Shown: in pieces, positions 60,460 to 64,000 of the stretch
Layout: each line of letters starts with the position of its first letter
Position numbering within the stretch: position 1 is the stretch's first letter
Assembly (NCBI RefSeq): GCF_013761175.1
Contig: NZ_JACDUR010000005.1
Span: forward strand, 840,970-904,969
From: Nonomuraea soli
GTDB taxonomy: Bacteria > Actinomycetota > Actinomycetes > Streptosporangiales > Streptosporangiaceae
Length of the DNA stretch: 64,000 nucleotides
Reading direction: 5' to 3'
Notes under the pieces: generated by a model
The model's input: only the letters and a program-made list of their open reading frames with translations
Databases searched by the model: none
Told to the model about the DNA's origin: nothing
Translations under genes and position numbers: made by a program

Positions 60460-63027
60460 TCACCTGAGTGTGCCGTTCGTCATGCCGGCGGGCTCCTCGG
60501 GGAGCGCGACCAGCCCCAGGTCGGCGTGGGAGGCCATCAGCGAGTGATGCGGCACCACCCGGACGGTGTAGCCGAACGCGCCCGTGCGCTCCAGCGGCAC
60601 CACCCCTGAGTAGTGGGCCTTGCCATCGTCGCCGTTGCTGATCTCCTCCAGCGTCAGATACGAAGGGCTCAGCAGCTCGTCGTGCGGCCCGACCTGGCCG
60701 TACGCGGCCTGGACCAGCACGTCGCCGGGCGACAGGTCACCCAGCGCGACCGTGGTGCGCAACTCCAGCGCGGCGCCCACCTCAGGGGTGTCGCCGATGC
60801 CCGAGGCCTCCACGTGCTCCACCCGCACGCCGGGCCACGCCTGGCTGACCCGCACGCACCAGGCGGCGAACGCCCGCGCCTGGCCGTACGCGTCGGACGA
60901 CAGGGCACGCGCGGAGTGCGAGGCGGGCGTGTAGAGCGTGACCACGTAGTCGCGCAGCATGCGCCCGGCCAGGACCTTCGGCCCGAGCGTGGCCAGCGTG
61001 TGCTTGACCATCTCCAGCCAGCGCCGCGGCAGGCCGTCGGCCGCGCGGTCGTAGAAACGGTCGGCCACCTCGTGCTCGATCAGGTCGAGCAGCGCGCCGG
61101 ACTCCAGGTCGTCGCGCCGGTCCGGGTCGGCGACGCCGTCGGCGGTCGGGATCGCCCAGCCGTTGGTGCCGTCGAACCACTCGTCCCACCAGCCGTCGCG
61201 GATCGACAGGTTGAGCCCGCCGTTGAGCGCCGCCTTCATGCCCGAGGTGCCGCACGCCTCCAGCGGGCGCAGCGGGTTGTTCATCCACACGTCGCAGCCC
61301 TGCACCAGCAGCTGGCCCAGGGCCATGTCGTAGTCGGGCAGGAAGACGATGCGGTGGCGCACGTCCTCCTCGTCGGCGAAGCGCACGATCTGCTGGATCA
61401 GCTTCTTGCCGCCCTCGTCGGCCGGGTGCGCCTTGCCCGCGATGACGATCTGCACGGGCCTGTCGGGGTCGAGCAGCAGCTCGCGCAGGCGCTGCGGATC
61501 GCGCAGCATCAGGGTCAGCCGCTTGTACGACGGCACCCGCCGGGCGAAGCCGATCGTGAGCACCTCGGGATCGAGCGCGTCGTCCACCCAGCCGAGCTCG
61601 GCGTCGGAGGCGCCCCGGTCACGCCACGACCTGCGCAGCCGTACCCTGGCCGCCTCCACGAGCCGCCGGCGCAGCTTGCCGCGGATGCCCCAGATCTCGG
61701 CGTCGGAGATCTTCTGCACGCCTTCCCAGCCCTGCGCCTTGTCGATGAGCGAAGGCAGCTCGCGTCCGGCCACCTCCATGATCTCGCGGCTCACCCAGGT
61801 GGGGGCGTGCACGCCGTTGGTGATCGAGCCGATCGGCACCTCGTCGAGGTCGAAGCCGGGCCACAGCGCCTGGAACATGCCGCGGCTGACGTCGCCGTGC
61901 AGCTCGGAGACGCCGTTGACGCGCTGCGCCAGGCGCATGCCCATGTGCGCCATGTTGAAGCGGCCGGGATCCTCCTCGACGCCCAGCGCCAGGATGCGGT
62001 CGACCGGGACGGTCGGCCAGGCGTTGTCGCCGCCGAACTGCCGCTCGATCATGTCCTTCGGGAACCGGTCGATGCCCGCCGGCACCGGGGTGTGCGTGGT
62101 GAACACCGTGCCCGCGCGCACCACCTCCAGCGCCTCGTCGAAGCTCAGCCTCGACTCGGTCAGCTCGCGGATGCGCTCCAGGCCCAGGAAGCCGGCGTGG
62201 CCCTCGTTGGTGTGGAACACCTCGGGCTCGGGATGCCCGGTGGCCGCGCAGTAGGCCCTGATCGCCCGCACGCCGCCGATGCCGAGCAGGAGCTCCTGCA
62301 TCAGCCGGTGGTCGGTGCCACCGCCGTACAGCCGGTCGGTCACGTCGCGCGCCGCCGAGTCGTTCTCCGCCACGTCGGAGTCGAGCAGGAGCAGCGGCAC
62401 CCGGCCGACCCGCGCCACCCACACCTGCGCGTGCAGCGTGCGCCCTTCCGGCAGGCCGACACGGACCTTGACGTCCTTCAGCAGCGACAGCGGCAGCCCG
62501 CCGGGATCGAGCGACGGGTAGTGCTCCAGCTGCCATCCCTCGGGCGACAACGACTGCGTGAAGTAGCCGTGGCGATACAGCAGCCCCACGGCCAGGATCG
62601 GCACGCCCAGGTCGCTGGCGGCCTTCAGATGGTCGCCCGCCAGGATGCCCAGGCCGCCGGAGTACTGCGGCAACGCGGCCGCGATGCCGTACTCCGGCGA
62701 GAAGTAGGCGATGGCCTTGGCGGCGTCGGGCAGGCTCTGGTACCACTTCGGCGAGGTCAGGTAGTCGCGCAGGTCGTCGGCCGCGTCGGCCAGCCTCCGC
62801 AGGAAGCGGCGGTCCTGCGCCAGCTCCCTCAACCGGGACGGATCGACCGCGCCGAGCAGGGCCACGGGATCGTGGCCCACCTGCTCCCACAGGTCGGGAT
62901 CGACCGACGAGAAGAGGTCGGTGGTCTCGGGATGCCATGACCAGCGCAAGTTGTGGACAAGCTCGCCGAGGGCGGCCAGCTCCGTGGGCAGGACGGTGCG
63001 GACGGTGAACCTGCGGATTGCTCTCAC
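60460..63027 (-). CDS. glgP: alpha-glucan (maltodextrin) phosphorylase
   Basis: The 855-residue enzyme cleaves alpha-1,4-glucan with phosphate to glucose-1-phosphate. It belongs to the shorter actinobacterial GT35 group with an N-terminal DUF3417-like extension ('LHNLRWSWHPET'-like 'LVHNLRWSWHPETTDLF'). The active-site 'YFSPEYGIAAALPQYSGGLG' region and the PLP lysine motif 'EACGTSGMKAALNGGLNLS' are present. The GTG at 63027 gives the normal length; a -10-like TAGGGT lies 8 nt upstream. It is divergent from glgE by 195 bp. Confidence 0.95.
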   Translation of the reverse strand: MRAIRRFTVRTVLPTELAALGELVHNLRWSWHPETTDLFSSVDPDLWEQVGHDPVALLGAVDPSRLRELAQDRRFLRRLADAADDLRDYLTSPKWYQSLPDAAKAIAYFSPEYGIAAALPQYSGGLGILAGDHLKAASDLGVPILAVGLLYRHGYFTQSLSPEGWQLEHYPSLDPGGLPLSLLKDVKVRVGLPEGRTLHAQVWVARVGRVPLLLLDSDVAENDSAARDVTDRLYGGGTDHRLMQELLLGIGGVRAIRAYCAATGHPEPEVFHTNEGHAGFLGLERIRELTESRLSFDEALEVVRAGTVFTTHTPVPAGIDRFPKDMIERQFGGDNAWPTVPVDRILALGVEEDPGRFNMAHMGMRLAQRVNGVSELHGDVSRGMFQALWPGFDLDEVPIGSITNGVHAPTWVSREIMEVAGRELPSLIDKAQGWEGVQKISDAEIWGIRGKLRRRLVEAARVRLRRSWRDRGASDAELGWVDDALDPEVLTIGFARRVPSYKRLTLMLRDPQRLRELLLDPDRPVQIVIAGKAHPADEGGKKLIQQIVRFADEEDVRHRIVFLPDYDMALGQLLVQGCDVWMNNPLRPLEACGTSGMKAALNGGLNLSIRDGWWDEWFDGTNGWAIPTADGVADPDRRDDLESGALLDLIEHEVADRFYDRAADGLPRRWLEMVKHTLATLGPKVLAGRMLRDYVVTLYTPASHSARALSSDAYGQARAFAAWCVRVSQAWPGVRVEHVEASGIGDTPEVGAALELRTTVALGDLSPGDVLVQAAYGQVGPHDELLSPSYLTLEEISNGDDGKAHYSGVVPLERTGAFGYTVRVVPHHSLMASHADLGLVALPEEPAGMTNGTLR

Positions 63028-63222
63028 GATTAATGACCCTATGGCTACTCGGAGGACTCGCGTCTGTCTTTCACCGGCTGCCGCTCCCTCAAACACGACG
63101 GCGGGCGCATGAAGTTGGACGAAGAGGGCAACTCACTCATATGTCTCAGCCCCTTGCTGTCCACATACAGATGCAATGATCGTTGCGGCAGGTACCAGCC
63201 TCGACCCGGAGAGCTCAGACAC

Positions 63223-64000
63223 ATGATCGGACGCATTCCCATCTCGGACATCCAGCCCGTCGTCGAATGCGGGGCCTGGCCCGCCAAGGCCGTGGCGGGC
63301 GAGACCTTCGAGATCTCCGCGACCGTGTACCGCGAGGGACACGACGCGGTGGCGGCGGGGGTGGTGCTCGTCTCCCCCGGCGGGGAGAAACGCCGGCTCA
63401 AACCGATGAAGGAGCTGGCCCCCGGCACCGACCGCTGGGGAACGACGGTGAGCCTTCCCGACGAGGGCGACTGGCAATTCCGGGTGGAGGCCTGGAGCGA
63501 CCCGATCGGCACGTGGCTGCACGACGCCGGGATCAAGATCCCGCGCGGGCTCGACGTCGACCTGATGTGCGAGGAGGGCGCGCGGCTGTTCGAACGGGCC
63601 GCGAAAGCCGTACGGCCCGCCGACTGCCCGGCCGGTCCCGCGCCGGGCGCCGCGGCGGTGAAGGTCTCCAGCGCGGTTCCCGGCGTGAAGGTCTCCACCA
63701 AGGCGGAGGCGTGCGGGCACCGGGCCGCCCTGCTGGCCATCGCCTCCACGCTGCGCGACGACACGCTCGACCCGCGGGCCAGGCTCTCGGTGACCCAGCT
63801 TCCCGAGACGGCGAGGCTGATCGAGGCGCACCCGCTGCGTGACCTGGTGACCAGGTCGAAGGCCTTCCGCCTGCGCGTGGATCGCCGCAGGGCGCTGTAC
63901 GGCTCCTGGTACGAGTTCTTCCCGAGGTCGGAGGGGGCGATCGTCGACCCGGCCGGGGTGAGCAAGTCGGGCGACTTCCAGACCGCCGCCAAGCGGCTGC
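63223..64000 (+). CDS. glgE: alpha-1,4-glucan:maltose-1-phosphate maltosyltransferase, 3' part outside the window
   Basis: The frame begins with ATG 63223 after GGAGAG and is open to the window edge (259 codons). The N terminus 'MIGRIPISDIQPVVECGAWP' and the beta-sandwich 'AGETFEISATVYREGHDAV' match GlgE. A helical insert follows, then 'FRLRVDRRRALYGSWYEFFP' marks the entry to the GH13_3 barrel. GlgE extends alpha-glucan from maltose-1-phosphate. The catalytic part is not visible. The divergent arrangement with glgP is common in actinomycetes. Confidence 0.95.
   Translation, partial: MIGRIPISDIQPVVECGAWPAKAVAGETFEISATVYREGHDAVAAGVVLVSPGGEKRRLKPMKELAPGTDRWGTTVSLPDEGDWQFRVEAWSDPIGTWLHDAGIKIPRGLDVDLMCEEGARLFERAAKAVRPADCPAGPAPGAAAVKVSSAVPGVKVSTKAEACGHRAALLAIASTLRDDTLDPRARLSVTQLPETARLIEAHPLRDLVTRSKAFRLRVDRRRALYGSWYEFFPRSEGAIVDPAGVSKSGDFQTAAKRL

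Overview
The window is high-GC DNA with actinomycete gene organisation: GTG starts are common, neighbouring genes often share 4-bp ATGA or GTGA overlaps, and several genes have a -10-like hexamer placed for leaderless mRNAs. Gene content (NAD-dependent ligase, GatCAB, GlgE, PknB-type kinases, Tat-exported oxidases, DrrAB-like ABC pump) fits a filamentous actinobacterium. Streptosporangiaceae (Nonomuraea or Streptosporangium type) is my best guess, but no rRNA or other marker settles it.

Layout. 1-5.7 kb: end of a LysR gene, a ROK regulator, a decayed ricin-type lectin fragment, an unrecognised protein, a methyltransferase and a DUF234-type ATPase. 5.7-10.7 kb: a deoxyribosyltransferase-like protein, two 118-bp direct repeats, then gatC-gatA-gatB and small enzymes. 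10.7-16.8 kb: a GGDEF/EAL membrane protein, a DUF4097-DrrA-DrrB operon, an intradiol-dioxygenase-like lipoprotein and a GNAT. 16.8-22.9 kb: EF-hand protein, ligA, a MetE-like protein and an internally duplicated histidine kinase. 22.9-31.4 kb: a metallo-hydrolase and a LacI-controlled sugar uptake and alpha-galactosidase operon with clear operators, then an HTH/coiled-coil protein. 31.5-33.6 kb: an aldehyde dehydrogenase and its probable TetR regulator, with three related palindromes. 33.9-42.2 kb: mnmA, a DUF695 protein, a cysteine desulfurase, a TetR-MFS pair sharing a 26-bp palindrome with the desulfurase, a serine hydrolase and etfBA. 42.4-47.8 kb: three tandem Ser/Thr kinases. 47.9-52.6 kb: a translationally coupled operon (coiled coil, QueC-like PP-loop enzyme, M55 aminopeptidase, Tat flavoprotein amine oxidase), with an enoyl-CoA hydratase gene upstream. 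52.8-59.5 kb: a secreted muramidase-like amidase, a two-component system, an FtsX-like half permease and a class I cholesterol oxidase. 59.6-64 kb: an RpiR regulator and divergent glgP/glgE; glgE runs off the window.

The order gatB-gatA-gatC-ligA-MetE-like-mnmA-desulfurase-etfA-etfB matches the order of the same genes in Mycobacterium tuberculosis (Rv3009c to Rv3029c, from memory), so the window appears to be an old core scaffold into which accessory blocks have been placed. The most interesting unexplained unit is the QueC-like/M55/amine-oxidase operon. No rRNA, tRNA, CRISPR array, insertion sequence or prophage was recognised.
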